DNA of 64,000 nucleotides, from positions 1,426,001 through 1,490,000 of the forward strand of contig CAVXNP010000001.1 of the NCBI GenBank assembly GCA_963763305.1, given 5' to 3'. The notes under the pieces were generated by a model. That model made no database searches and was not told where the DNA came from. It saw nothing but the letters and a program-made list of their open reading frames with translations. Position 1 is the first letter of the stretch; each line of letters starts with the position of its first letter. Positions 45,832 to 55,424 of this stretch are shown here, piece by piece. Source of the DNA: CAVXNP01 sp963763305 (GTDB lineage Bacteria > Pseudomonadota > Gammaproteobacteria > Xanthomonadales > Rhodanobacteraceae). Both the position numbers and the translations under genes were made by a program.

Positions 45832-48800
45832 TCACGAGTGGGCTTCCGTCGCAGCAGGGTGCTGGCGGGCCACCGCCAGCTGCCGCAGCAGGGCCGCGTG
45901 GTCGAGGGTGCCACCCTGCCGCTGGTGGCCGAACTGCGCCTGCAGGGCCGGCTTGCCGGCCAGCGGTTGCCGCTGCTCGGAGCCATGTCGGACTGATGCG
46001 CTATCCGGCGGCGTCAGGGTCGTTCGGTCCCCCATGGCAGCCAGCTCCAGCGTGGTCGTGTGCAGCCGGCCCTGGCCATCGCGATAGGTCAGCTCCAGCA
46101 CCTGGCCGTTGAAATCCCTTGGCGCCACGCCCTCGAGGGTGCCGGCCACCGGGTCGAAGTGCATCCACGAGGGCAACGGGCGCCCGTCCATCGTGACCAG
46201 TTGCACCACGCCACCGTTGGCGACCAGGGCCAGTGGCAAGCGCAGGCTGAAGGCTTCGCCAGCCACGATGCGGCGACCGCTCAGCAGCGTCTGCGGATCC
46301 AGGCCGTGCCAGGGGAACAGGCCGCGCGCGGCGGGCAGCACCGAAGGATCGCGATGGAAGGCTTGCTGCGGATGCAGCCCGATCGACGGTGGCGCCGACT
46401 CGCCGAAAAATATCGTGGGCAGGTCCTGCGGCCGCAGCGGCGACAGCGGTTCGGCGTCGGATGAATAGTCGAACGACGGCGCAGGCAATGCGTTCCATGC
46501 CTGCGACATCACTACCGGACCGGCCCCGCCGATCGTGTAGGTCTGACCAGGCGCATCCTCGACCTGGGCATTGCCGGCCGCATCGACGATGCCGCTCCCG
46601 GCCGCGACCAGGTCCAGCCTGAGGTCTCCGCTACCGCCCACCTGTTGCAGCGATACCACGTAGGTATGGCCGTCCAGACGGCTGATGCCCGCCAGACTGC
46701 CGTGGGCGCTGCCGCTGAAGGACAACGCGAAATCGGCAAGATCAACGCCGCTGACATCCTCGCTGAAGGTCACGGTGTAGCTGACCCCCTCCAGGCCGCT
46801 GTTCGGGTTGGTATCCGACCGGCTGATGGACACGGTCACCGGCGCGGTGGTGTCGATCTTGATGTCCGCCGCGCCTGCCCCGCCATGCACCGCGGTGGCC
46901 AACGCATTGCCCGCGGCATCGTGGAGAGCGCCGTGCGCATCGATCATGCTGCCCAGGACGATGCCATCGGCATCGTTGACTCCCGCCGGCACGGTGTAAC
47001 GGAATACCAGCGCCGTACCACCCGCGCCGCTGACGTAGTCGGCGAAAACCACGCCGCCATCGTCGAGCGTGATCGACAGTCGCGGCTGGCCACCGGCGTC
47101 GAGGCTGACCGCCTCGCTGGTGTGGACCACGAACTCCAGAGTGGTGCCAGCCGCATAGCTGCCCGCGGCGGGCACATCCACACCGGTGATGACCGGGCGC
47201 AGCGTGTCGATCGCGTAGTTGTTCGAATCGGTGGTCCCCAGGCCGCTGTTTCCCGCTGCATCCTGCACGCCGGTGTTGTCCAGCGTGATCAGGTTGCTGG
47301 CGTCGGTGACATTGGTGCCGGGGGTGAGCGTGGCCGTCCAGGTGACCCCGCCGTCCGCGCTGGACAATCCGCTCAGGCTGCCGTGCTCCACCGCGAAGTC
47401 GGCCGTGGTCAGCCCGCTGACCGCCTCGCTGAAGGTGATCGTCACCGTCGAGGTCTCGCCCGCGGCCAGTGCCGTATCGGCCACCACGACAGTGGCGGTC
47501 GGACGCAGGGTGTCGATCGCGTAGTTGTTCGAGTCGGTCGTCCCCGTGCCGGCGTTGCCCGCTGCATCCTGCACGCCGGTGTTGTCCAGCGTGATCAGGT
47601 TGCTCGCGTCGGTGACATCGGCGGTCGGCGTAAAGGTCGCCGTCCAGGTGATGCCGCCATCGCCGGAGCTGACCGCACTCAGGGTGCCATTGGCCACGGT
47701 GAGATCGGCATTGCTGAAACCGCTCACCGCCTCGCTGAAGGTGATCGTCACCGTCGAGGTCTCACCCGCGGCCAGCGCCGTATCGGCGACCACGATGGTG
47801 GCGGTCGGGCACTTCGTGTCGATCGCGTAGTTGTTGGAGTCGGTGGTGCCCACGCCGGCGTTGCCCGCCGCGTCCTGTACCCCGGTGTTGTCCAGCACGA
47901 TCAGGTTGCTGGCGTCGGTGACATTGGTGCCGGGGGTGAGCGTGGCCGTCCAGGTGACCCCGCCGTCCGCGCTGGACAATCCGCTCAGGCTGCCGTGATC
48001 CACCGCGAAGTCGGCCGTGGTCAGCCCGCTGACCGCCTCGCTGAAGGTGATCGTCACCGTCGAGGTCTCGCCCGCGGCCAGTGCCGTATCGGCCACCACG
48101 ACAGTGGCGGTCGGACGCAGGGTGTCGATCGCGTAGTTGTTCGAGTTCGTCGTTCCCGTGCCGGCGTTGCCCGCTGCATCCTGCACGCCGGTGTTGTCCA
48201 GCGTGATCAGGTTGCTCGCGTCGGTGACAGCGGCGGTCGGCGTGAAGGTCGCTGTCCAGGTGATGCCGCCATCGCCGGAGCTGACCGCACTCAGGGTGCC
48301 ATTGGCCACGGTGAGATCGGCATTGCTGAAACCGCTCACCGCCTCGCTGAAGGTGATCGTCACCGTCGAGGTCTCACCTGCGGCCAGCGCCGTATCGGCA
48401 ACCACGATGGTGGCGGTCGGGCGCAGCGTGTCGATGGCGTAGTTGTTGGAGTCGGTGGTGCCGACGCCGGCGTTGCCGACGGCGTCCTGCACGCCCGTGT
48501 TGTCCAGTGTGATCAGGTTGCTGGCGTCGGTGACATCGGCGGTCGGCGTGAAGGTTGCCGTCCAGGTCACCCCGCCGTCACTGGAGCTGACCGCGCTCAA
48601 GGTGCCGTTGGCAACAGTCAGATCGGCATTGCTGAATCCGCTCACCGCCTCGCTGAAGGTGATCGTCACCGTCGAGGTCTGGCCCACCGCAAGGCTGGTG
48701 TCGGCCACCACGATGCTGGCCGTGGGTACGGTCGCGTCGACCAGCACCGCCGCGGTGCTGCCGACGCTGTTCAGGGTCAGGCTGGCGTTGTTGCCGGCAG

Positions 48801-51800
48801 CGTCCTTCAGGCTGCCGCCATTGGCGCCGAGCACGCCCACGGCGATGCCGTTGGCATCGGCCACGCCCGCCGCAACGGTGTAGCGGAAGGTCAGTGCGCT
48901 GGTCCCCGAACCGCTGACGTAGTCCGCGTAGACCGTGCCGCCGGTATCGAGCGTGATCGCGATGCGTGGCGTGCCGCCACTGGTGTCGACCGTGACCGCC
49001 TCGGCGAAATTCACGGTGAAATCGAGATTGTCCCCGGCCACATAGGTGGCATTGGCCGGCACACCGACCGAGGACACCACCGGGGCGGTGTGGTCCACGG
49101 TATAGGTCTGGCCGCTGGTATAGCCGGCGGCAATCGCGTTTCCTGGGGTGTCGGCGATGCCGGTGCCCGCGCCATTGAGATCCAGCCTCAGCGTACCGTC
49201 ACCGCTGATGGTGTTGACGGTGACCGTATAGGTGCTGGCATTGACCTGGGTGACCGAGGCAATGGTGCCGGCGGCGGTGCCGGTGGCAGTCAACGCGAAA
49301 TCGGCGGCGTCCACGCCGGTCACGCCCTCGGCGAAGGTCACCGTGTAGTCGACGCTGGTCGCATTGGTAGTGGCGCTGCTGACCCGGGTGATCGAGGACA
49401 CGCTGGGGGCGACTGCGTCGACCAGCACCGCGCTGGTGCTGCCGACGCCGTTCAGGCTCAGCACCGCGTCGTTGCCGGCGGCATCCTTCAGCGTGCCGCC
49501 GTTGCCGGACAGGGCGCCGACCATGATGCCGTCACTATCGAGGTTGCCGCTGGCGACCGTGTAGCGGAAGACCAGTGCGCTGGTGCCCGAACCGGATACG
49601 TAATCGGCATAGACGGTGCCGCCGGTATCGAGCGTGATCGCCAGCCGCGGCGTGCCACCGCCGGTGTTGACCGTGACGGCTTCGCTGTAGTTGACCGTGA
49701 AGTCCAGGTTGCTGCCGGTCGTGTACGTTCCATCGGCTGGAACAGCCACCGACGAGATGGTGGGGGCCACCGCGTCCACCAGCACCGACGCGGTGCTGCC
49801 GACGCTGTTCAAGGTCAGGGCGGCGTCGTTGCCGGCAGCGTCCCTGAGCGTGCCGCCGTTGCCGGACAAGCTGCCCACCGCAATACCGTTGCTATCGAGG
49901 TTGCCGCTGGCGACGGTATAGCGGAAGGTCAGAGCACTGGTCCCCGAGCCGCTGACGTAGTCCGCGTAGACCGTGCCGCCGGTATCGAGCGTGATCGCGA
50001 TGCGTGGCGTGCCGCCACTGGTGTCGACCGTGACCGCCTCGGCGAAATTCACGGTGAAATCGAGATTGTCCCCGGCCACATAGGTGGCATTGGCCGGCAC
50101 ACCGACCGAGGACACCACCGGGGCGGTGTGGTCCACGGTATAGGTCTGGCCGCTGGTATAGCCGGCGGCAATCGCGTTTCCTGGGGTGTCGGCGATGCCG
50201 GTGCCCGCGCCATTGAGATCCAGCCTCAGCGTACCGTCACCGCTGATGGTGTTGACGGTGACCGTATAGGTGCTGGCATTGACCTGGGTGACCGAGGCGA
50301 TGGTGCCGGCGGCGGTGCCGGTGGCAGTCAATGCGAAATCGGCGGCGTCCACGCCGGTCACGCCCTCGGCGAAGGTCACCGTGTAGTCGACGCTGGTCGC
50401 ATTGGTAGTGGCGCTGCTGACCCGGGTGATCGAGGACACGCTGGGGGCGATGCCATCGACCCGCACCGCGGCGGTACTGCCGACGTTGTTCAAGGTGAGC
50501 GCCGCATCGTCGCCGGCGGCATTACGCAGCGTGCCGCCGTTGGCCGACAGGGCGCCGACCGCGACACCATTGCTGTCGAGGCTGCCACTGGCCACGGTGT
50601 AGCGGAAGGTCAGCGCGCTGGTGCCCGAGCCGGACACGTACGTGGCGTAAACGGTACCGCCGGTATCGAGCGTGATCGCCAGCCGCGGCGTACCGCCCGC
50701 GGTGTCGACCGTGATCGCGCTATCGAAATCGACCTCGAAATCCAGACTCTGGCCGATGATGTAGGTGTTGTCCGCGGGCACGTTGACCGCGGTGATCCGC
50801 GGCGCGACATGGCTCACGGTGATGCCGTTGCCCGCCAGATCCGCGATGGTCACGGCGGCATCCGCGCCACTGTTCCAGTCTTCGGCGGCGGCCAGGTTGT
50901 AGGTGGTGCCCCCGGTCGAACTGGTGCCGTTCTTGTTCTCGATCAGATTGATGCCGGCCTTGTCGGTGGCGCTCAGCACCAGCGTGAAACTGGTGCCCGA
51001 GGTGATCTCCACGTTGGCCGTGTCGGTCAGCGTGTAGGTGGCTCCGCCTTCGCCGGTGAAGGTGAACTTGCTGGCGACGATGTCGTTATTCGCACCGCTC
51101 AGATGGGTGAAGCCGGTGCCGGTCACCACGATCGAACCGGTGCTGGCGTCGTAGGTGGCGGACGTGATGGTAGGCACCGCCACGTTGCTGGCGGTGATGC
51201 CGTTACCGGTGGTGTCGGCGGTGACCACCGTCGGATCGGCGCCGGCCGCCCAGTCTTCGGCGGCGGCCAGGTTGTAGGTGGTGCCCCCGGTCGAACTGGT
51301 GCCGTTCTTGTTCTCGATCAGATTGATGCCGGCCTTGTCGGTGGCGCTCAGCACCAGCGTGAAACTGGTGCCCGAGGTGATCTCCACGTTGGCCGTGTCG
51401 GTCAGCGTGTAGGTGGCTCCGCCTTCGCCGGTGAAGGTGAACTTGCTGGCGACGATGTCGTTATTCGCACCGCTCAGATGGGTGAAGCCGGTGCCGGTCA
51501 CCACGATCGAACCGGTGCTGGCGTCGTAGGTGGCGGACGTGATGGTAGGCACCGCCACGTTGCTGGCGGTGATGCCGTTGCCGGTGGTGTCGGCGGTGAC
51601 CACCGTCGGATCGGCGCCGGCCGCCCAGTCTTCGGCGGCGGCCAGGTTGTAGGTGGTGCCCCCGGTGGAACTGGTGCCGTTCTTGTTCTCGATCAGATTG
51701 ATGCCGGCCTTGTCGGTGGCGCTCAGCACCAGCGTGAAACTGGTGCCCGAGGTGATCTCCACGTTGGCCGTGTCGGTCAGCGTGTAGGTGGCTCCGCCTT

Positions 51801-54558
51801 CGCCGGTGAAGGTGAACTTGTTGGCGACGATGTCGTTATTCGCACCGCTCAGATGGGTGAAGCCGGTGCCGGTCACCACGATCGAACCGGTGCTGGCGTC
51901 GTAGGTGGCGGACGTGATGGTAGGCACCGCCACGTTGCTGGCGGTGATGCCGTTGCCGGTGGTGTCGGCGGTGACCACCGTCGGATCGGCGCCGGCCGCC
52001 CAGTCTTCGGCGGCGGCCAGGTTGTAGGTGGTGCCCCCGGTCGAACTGGTGCCGTTCTTGTTCTCGATCAGATTGATGCCGGCCTTGTCGGTGGCGCTCA
52101 GCACCAGCGTGAAACTGGTGCCCGAGGTGATCTCCACGTTGGCCGTGTCGGTCAGCGTGTAGGTGGCTCCGCCTTCGCCGGTGAAGGTGAACTTGTTGGC
52201 GACGATGTCGTTATTCGCACCGCTCAGATGGGTGAAGCCGGTGCCGGTCACCACGATCGAACCGGTGCTGGCGTCGTAGGTGGCGGACGTGATGGTAGGC
52301 ACCGCCACGTTGCTGGCGGTAACTGCGTTGCTGGCGTCGGCGCCTGCCGAGGCAGTGGCATCCCAGTTACTCGCAGCGGCAAGGTTGAAGGTGGTGCCGC
52401 CGGTGGAGCTGGTGCCGTCCTTGTTGACGATCTGGTTGAGCGCGGCCCGGTCGGTGCCGTTCAGCGTGACCGAGAAGTTCGTCGCGCTGGAGGCGGTGAC
52501 GTTGCTGCTGGTCAGAGTGTAAGTGGCGCCACCCTCACCGGTGAAGGTCAGCTTGCTCACGTTGATGGTGTCGCCGGCGGTCATGTCGGTGCCGGTGACC
52601 GTCAGTACGCCGGTCGCGGCGTTGTAGGTGGCGCTGGTGATGGCGGCAGATGGCAGTGTGGTCGAGGTCCCGCCTGCATCGCTGAGAGTGTCCGACTGGC
52701 CCGTGGCCGCCGGTGGCGAAGTCTCTCCGCCACCGATTTCCCCGCGCTCGCCGCCCTGGCCGGCATTGCCGCTGAACGCGGCGATGGTCGCCGTGTCGAT
52801 GTTCAGGATGCCGCGATTGAGCAGCGCACCGGCGGCAATACCACCGGCACCGGCAGCGTAGACCATGCCCGCGCTGTAGGCCGCCCCGGCGCCACCGCCG
52901 CCCGCACCTGCGTTGTCGGTAATGGTGGAGTGCAGAATGGTCAGCGTGCCGGAATTGAAGATGCCACCGGCGGCGTCACCGCCGCGGCCGGACGCACCGC
53001 CCGTGTTGCCCCAGCCGCCGCCACCGCCGCCAATACCGCCGGCGGTTCCACCGTTGCCACCACCAAAGGTCGAGGCCTGGTAGGCGCCCGCGCCTCCGGC
53101 GGTACTGCCGCCTTGTCCGCCATACATGTGAGCGCTGTAATCGAACGCCTCGCCACCGTTGCCACCGACGCCCCCGCCGCCCAGTGTCCGGGCCGATCCC
53201 GAGGTGTCGAGCAGGGTGCGCTGGCCGCCGTCACCGCCCCCGATGCCGTTGAAACCACCGCCGCCACCACCACCAAAGCCGTACGTGCTGAAGCCGGCAT
53301 TGCCATTGGCGTCGGCGCTGGGCGTAAAGGACCCACCGCCGCCGCCCGCCGCGCGGTTGCCGGTCACCGTCACGCCGGAAAGGGTCAGGTTGCCGGCATT
53401 GCTGATACCGGCGCCCAGCGCGTCGCCGCCATTGAGATCGGACGCGTTGGTGCTGATTCCATTGCCGCCATTGCCATAGACCAGCCCGTGCTCGATGACC
53501 AGGCCATCCAGCGTTACGGTGCTGCCGGAGGTGATTTCCAGCACCCGGCCGCTGTATTGCCCGTCCAGGGTGACATCGGCGGTGCCGTTGCCATCGATGT
53601 CGCCCTCGATGGTGAGGTTCTTGTTGATCAGCAGCAGAGAGTCGCCCGACGCATGGGTGGACAGACTGATCGTCATCGCGGAGCTGAAGGTGATCGTGTC
53701 GCCGGCCGTGGCGCTGGCGATCGCGCTGCGCAGGCTGCCCGCACCGGCATCGGCGTTGCTGGTAACCGTGATGATCGCCAGATCGTGGGTGTAGCCGGCC
53801 TCGTCCGTGCCCGAGAGTACCTGCCGCGCCTCGATGCTGCCGGTGGTGAGCTCCAGGTTCCAGTCGTAGCCGGCGCCGATACGGTTGACCGAGGCAGCAA
53901 TGTCGCGATGGGTAAGGCTGGCCAGCGAATTGACGAAGGACACACCCTTGTCACCGGCAGCGGTATCGCAGGCGTAGATCAGGATATCGCCACCGACCTT
54001 GATGTCCGCGCCGATCTGCGCCAGCACGTCCGCGTGCTGGCCGACGTTGTCGGCGCTGAGGTAGGTGTTGCCCAGCCACAGGTCGCCATCGTTGCCATGC
54101 GCCAGGATCTGCACCGAGCTGGCGCCGGGGTGTTGCGCCAGGTAGTCGCGCATCTGCTCCAGGCCATCGCGGCCCTGTTGCAGGTAGACGATGTCGGTAC
54201 CGGCGGCGACATGGGTGATCAGGCTGCCGGCATCCTGCACGCGCGCGTCGATGAACAGGACATCGTGCGGCGGCGCGCTCGCGGCGGGCACGTCGGCATC
54301 GTGCTCGTCCAGGCTGCGCATGCCGCCGTGCAACATCAGGCCGATCGGCTGCTCCAGCGCGCGGTGATGGGCTGCTCCGTCGACATGCGGCGCGGCCACC
54401 GGTTCGGCATGGATCTGCGGCGCGACCTCGGCCACCGTGGCGGCGACCGCGCCATCGAACATCACCCGCGGCTCCAGCGCCATCACCAGCGGGCGCCGCG
54501 GGAGCGCCGCTATCGGGGCGGTGGCGGGGCGTGAGGTGCTGCGCTTGAACCATGCCAT
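45832..54558 (-). CDS. Giant repeat adhesin with LEPRVMFDGA N-terminus and DUF4347
   Basis: A 2908-residue probable cell-surface protein. The start ATG 54558 has AGAGGA about ten bases upstream. Residues 28-37 read LEPRVMFDGA, the hallmark of LEPR-type giant proteins; a DUF4347 domain spans about 99-260 (DVLFIDARVQDAGSL, ILAHGNDGDLWLGNTYLS, ILIYACDTAAGDKG). A glycine-rich beta-helix-like part covers about 330-640. Ig-like repeats follow: four 125-residue copies (about 730-1226), mixed Ig modules, and five 102-residue copies (about 1938-2448). A putative-Ig domain (VAGEAFSLRLPLALVANGG, WMHFDPVAGTLEGVAP) precedes a polar tail. No RTX nonapeptides, LPxTG or autotransporter barrel are seen. Downstream genes encode adaptors and an outer-membrane pore, so specialised export is inferred. 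Confidence 0.9.
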   Translation of the reverse strand: MAWFKRSTSRPATAPIAALPRRPLVMALEPRVMFDGAVAATVAEVAPQIHAEPVAAPHVDGAAHHRALEQPIGLMLHGGMRSLDEHDADVPAASAPPHDVLFIDARVQDAGSLITHVAAGTDIVYLQQGRDGLEQMRDYLAQHPGASSVQILAHGNDGDLWLGNTYLSADNVGQHADVLAQIGADIKVGGDILIYACDTAAGDKGVSFVNSLASLTHRDIAASVNRIGAGYDWNLELTTGSIEARQVLSGTDEAGYTHDLAIITVTSNADAGAGSLRSAIASATAGDTITFSSAMTISLSTHASGDSLLLINKNLTIEGDIDGNGTADVTLDGQYSGRVLEITSGSTVTLDGLVIEHGLVYGNGGNGISTNASDLNGGDALGAGISNAGNLTLSGVTVTGNRAAGGGGGSFTPSADANGNAGFSTYGFGGGGGGGFNGIGGGDGGQRTLLDTSGSARTLGGGGVGGNGGEAFDYSAHMYGGQGGSTAGGAGAYQASTFGGGNGGTAGGIGGGGGGWGNTGGASGRGGDAAGGIFNSGTLTILHSTITDNAGAGGGGAGAAYSAGMVYAAGAGGIAAGALLNRGILNIDTATIAAFSGNAGQGGERGEIGGGETSPPAATGQSDTLSDAGGTSTTLPSAAITSATYNAATGVLTVTGTDMTAGDTINVSKLTFTGEGGATYTLTSSNVTASSATNFSVTLNGTDRAALNQIVNKDGTSSTGGTTFNLAAASNWDATASAGADASNAVTASNVAVPTITSATYDASTGSIVVTGTGFTHLSGANNDIVANKFTFTGEGGATYTLTDTANVEITSGTSFTLVLSATDKAGINLIENKNGTSSTGGTTYNLAAAEDWAAGADPTVVTADTTGNGITASNVAVPTITSATYDASTGSIVVTGTGFTHLSGANNDIVANKFTFTGEGGATYTLTDTANVEITSGTSFTLVLSATDKAGINLIENKNGTSSTGGTTYNLAAAEDWAAGADPTVVTADTTGNGITASNVAVPTITSATYDASTGSIVVTGTGFTHLSGANNDIVASKFTFTGEGGATYTLTDTANVEITSGTSFTLVLSATDKAGINLIENKNGTSSTGGTTYNLAAAEDWAAGADPTVVTADTTGNGITASNVAVPTITSATYDASTGSIVVTGTGFTHLSGANNDIVASKFTFTGEGGATYTLTDTANVEITSGTSFTLVLSATDKAGINLIENKNGTSSTGGTTYNLAAAEDWNSGADAAVTIADLAGNGITVSHVAPRITAVNVPADNTYIIGQSLDFEVDFDSAITVDTAGGTPRLAITLDTGGTVYATYVSGSGTSALTFRYTVASGSLDSNGVAVGALSANGGTLRNAAGDDAALTLNNVGSTAAVRVDGIAPSVSSITRVSSATTNATSVDYTVTFAEGVTGVDAADFALTATGTAAGTIASVTQVNASTYTVTVNTISGDGTLRLDLNGAGTGIADTPGNAIAAGYTSGQTYTVDHTAPVVSSVGVPANATYVAGDNLDFTVNFAEAVTVDTSGGTPRIAITLDTGGTVYADYVSGSGTSALTFRYTVASGNLDSNGIAVGSLSGNGGTLRDAAGNDAALTLNSVGSTASVLVDAVAPTISSVAVPADGTYTTGSNLDFTVNYSEAVTVNTGGGTPRLAITLDTGGTVYADYVSGSGTSALVFRYTVASGNLDSDGIMVGALSGNGGTLKDAAGNDAVLSLNGVGSTSAVLVDAVAPSVSSITRVSSATTNATSVDYTVTFAEGVTGVDAADFALTATGTAAGTIASVTQVNASTYTVTVNTISGDGTLRLDLNGAGTGIADTPGNAIAAGYTSGQTYTVDHTAPVVSSVGVPANATYVAGDNLDFTVNFAEAVTVDTSGGTPRIAITLDTGGTVYADYVSGSGTSALTFRYTVAAGVADANGIAVGVLGANGGSLKDAAGNNASLTLNSVGSTAAVLVDATVPTASIVVADTSLAVGQTSTVTITFSEAVSGFSNADLTVANGTLSAVSSSDGGVTWTATFTPTADVTDASNLITLDNTGVQDAVGNAGVGTTDSNNYAIDTLRPTATIVVADTALAAGETSTVTITFSEAVSGFSNADLTVANGTLSAVSSGDGGITWTATFTPTAAVTDASNLITLDNTGVQDAAGNAGTGTTNSNNYAIDTLRPTATVVVADTALAAGETSTVTITFSEAVSGLTTADFAVDHGSLSGLSSADGGVTWTATLTPGTNVTDASNLIVLDNTGVQDAAGNAGVGTTDSNNYAIDTKCPTATIVVADTALAAGETSTVTITFSEAVSGFSNADLTVANGTLSAVSSGDGGITWTATFTPTADVTDASNLITLDNTGVQDAAGNAGTGTTDSNNYAIDTLRPTATVVVADTALAAGETSTVTITFSEAVSGLTTADFAVEHGSLSGLSSADGGVTWTATLTPGTNVTDASNLITLDNTGVQDAAGNSGLGTTDSNNYAIDTLRPVITGVDVPAAGSYAAGTTLEFVVHTSEAVSLDAGGQPRLSITLDDGGVVFADYVSGAGGTALVFRYTVPAGVNDADGIVLGSMIDAHGALHDAAGNALATAVHGGAGAADIKIDTTAPVTVSISRSDTNPNSGLEGVSYTVTFSEDVSGVDLADFALSFSGSAHGSLAGISRLDGHTYVVSLQQVGGSGDLRLDLVAAGSGIVDAAGNAQVEDAPGQTYTIGGAGPVVMSQAWNALPAPSFDYSSDAEPLSPLRPQDLPTIFFGESAPPSIGLHPQQAFHRDPSVLPAARGLFPWHGLDPQTLLSGRRIVAGEAFSLRLPLALVANGGVVQLVTMDGRPLPSWMHFDPVAGTLEGVAPRDFNGQVLELTYRDGQGRLHTTTLELAAMGDRTTLTPPDSASVRHGSEQRQPLAGKPALQAQFGHQRQGGTLDHAALLRQLAVARQHPAATEAHS
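47215..48744 (-). repeat. Five tandem 306-bp repeats inside the adhesin gene
   Basis: Units begin at 47215, 47521, 47827, 48133 and 48439 with exactly 306 bases between them; each encodes 102 residues of the Ig type TVTITFSEAVSGF to NNYAIDT. Two subtypes exist (ANGTLSAVSS and DHGSLSGLSS or EHGSLSGLSS), arranged from N to C as A-A-B-A-B, which points to duplication of a 612-bp A-B pair. Confidence 0.95.
48900..50438 (-). repeat. Two near-identical ~500-bp blocks 1038 bp apart in the adhesin gene
   Basis: The block 48900-49400 recurs at 49938-50438 with only a few base differences. Each encodes an Ig pair from SSITRVSSATTNATSVDYTV to VDTSGGTPRIAITLDTGG. Such identity implies recent duplication or gene conversion within the gene. 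Confidence 0.9.
50881..52318 (-). repeat. Four tandem 375-bp repeats inside the adhesin gene
   Basis: Units start at 50881, 51256, 51631 and 52006, a constant 375-base period, and are almost identical at the DNA level. Each encodes 125 residues with the core GFTHLSGANNDIVA, TFTGEGGATYTLTDTANVEI and ENKNGTSSTGGTTYNLAAAE. A fifth, divergent unit follows to about 52660. Copy number may vary between strains or be mis-assembled. Confidence 0.95.
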
Positions 54559-54596
54559 GTCGATATCCTCTTGGGTGGCCGTCGTGCGGGGCCGGG

Positions 54597-55424
54597 TCAG
54601 TCCGTTTTGGCGCGTATCACGTGTGCGCTGCTGCCTTCGCTGCTATGCCAGAACGACAGTTGCGCGTATTTCTCGAACAGATCGGGCGGCAGGATGGTGC
54701 GGCGAGGTTCGATCGCCACCCGCGGACGCACCCGATGCAGGCCGCCGATGCCCAGCGCCTCGTCGAACGCCGGCGCGTCGTATTGCACGTTGCCGAAGTC
54801 GTGCTCGAACCAGGGTTCGTCCAGGTACTGGTAGACCAGCCGCAGCACCCGTTCGGGCGCCTGCGCCAGCAGTTCGTATTCGATCACCAGCAGGGCCCCG
54901 GCCTCGGCTCCGTAATAGGCTTCCTTGAGCGCCGACCAGGCGAAGCCGACCAGGCGGTTGAACTGGGCCAGGGTCTCCAGCCGGCTGTAGACCGTATTGC
55001 GCTCGCCATCGTCGCGGAACAGCTTGGTCTGCTCGTACGGGTCGGCGCGGTACAGCCGCTCCAGGCTGTCCATCACCCAGGCCACGTTGCGCACGCACGC
55101 GATCACCTTGGCCTGCGGGAACAGGTCGACCACCGCGGGCAACCTGGCGCTCCACAGGCGGTTGGTGTCGAACACCACGTCCTTGTCGGCCTGCTCGGCG
55201 TAGTAGCTCTGGAACAGGCCACGCAGCAGACGCCGCCGGGTGTCGCGGTCGAGCACCGGGCCGAACTCGCTGCCGGCACCGAACTGGTTGAGCATGCCGG
55301 CGAAAAGCGAGCCCACCGGGCTGGTCATGCCCGCATGGAAGCGGGGATTCTGGCGCAGCAAAGCGGCCAGCAGCGTCGAGCCCGACCTTGGCAGCCCAGC
55401 GATGAAATGCACCTTCCCCGCCAT
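54597..55424 (-). CDS. Sulfotransferase family protein
   Basis: A 275-residue PAPS-dependent sulfotransferase. The 5'-phosphosulfate-binding loop is FIAGLPRSGSTLLAALLRQN right after the start, and the 3'-phosphate-binding segment is AKVIACVRNVAWVMDSLERL. YELLAQAPERVLRLVYQYLDEPW follows, as in bacterial members. ATG 55424 gives the family start; the frame is open further upstream. Cytosolic; it would transfer sulfate to a hydroxyl or tyrosine acceptor. It is the first gene of the adhesin operon, 38 bases before the adhesin start, so the adhesin or a glycan on it is a candidate substrate, by inference. Confidence 0.86.
   Translation of the reverse strand: MAGKVHFIAGLPRSGSTLLAALLRQNPRFHAGMTSPVGSLFAGMLNQFGAGSEFGPVLDRDTRRRLLRGLFQSYYAEQADKDVVFDTNRLWSARLPAVVDLFPQAKVIACVRNVAWVMDSLERLYRADPYEQTKLFRDDGERNTVYSRLETLAQFNRLVGFAWSALKEAYYGAEAGALLVIEYELLAQAPERVLRLVYQYLDEPWFEHDFGNVQYDAPAFDEALGIGGLHRVRPRVAIEPRRTILPPDLFEKYAQLSFWHSSEGSSAHVIRAKTD

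Noticed and set aside
47215..52318. CRISPR array
   Set aside because: The repeats are 306 and 375 bases, in frame, contiguous and coding; there are no short repeats with spacers.
46645..54534. A 2629-codon open frame antisense to the adhesin gene
   Set aside because: It mirrors the repeats of the real gene, its product is low-complexity Gly/Ala/Arg/Asp-rich and it has no ribosome site. In GC-rich DNA the opposite frame often stays open; the adhesin strand has recognisable domains and operon overlaps.
45832..54558. RTX or autotransporter nature of the adhesin
   Set aside because: I looked for GGxGxD nonapeptides and a C-terminal beta-barrel or LPxTG motif and saw none.
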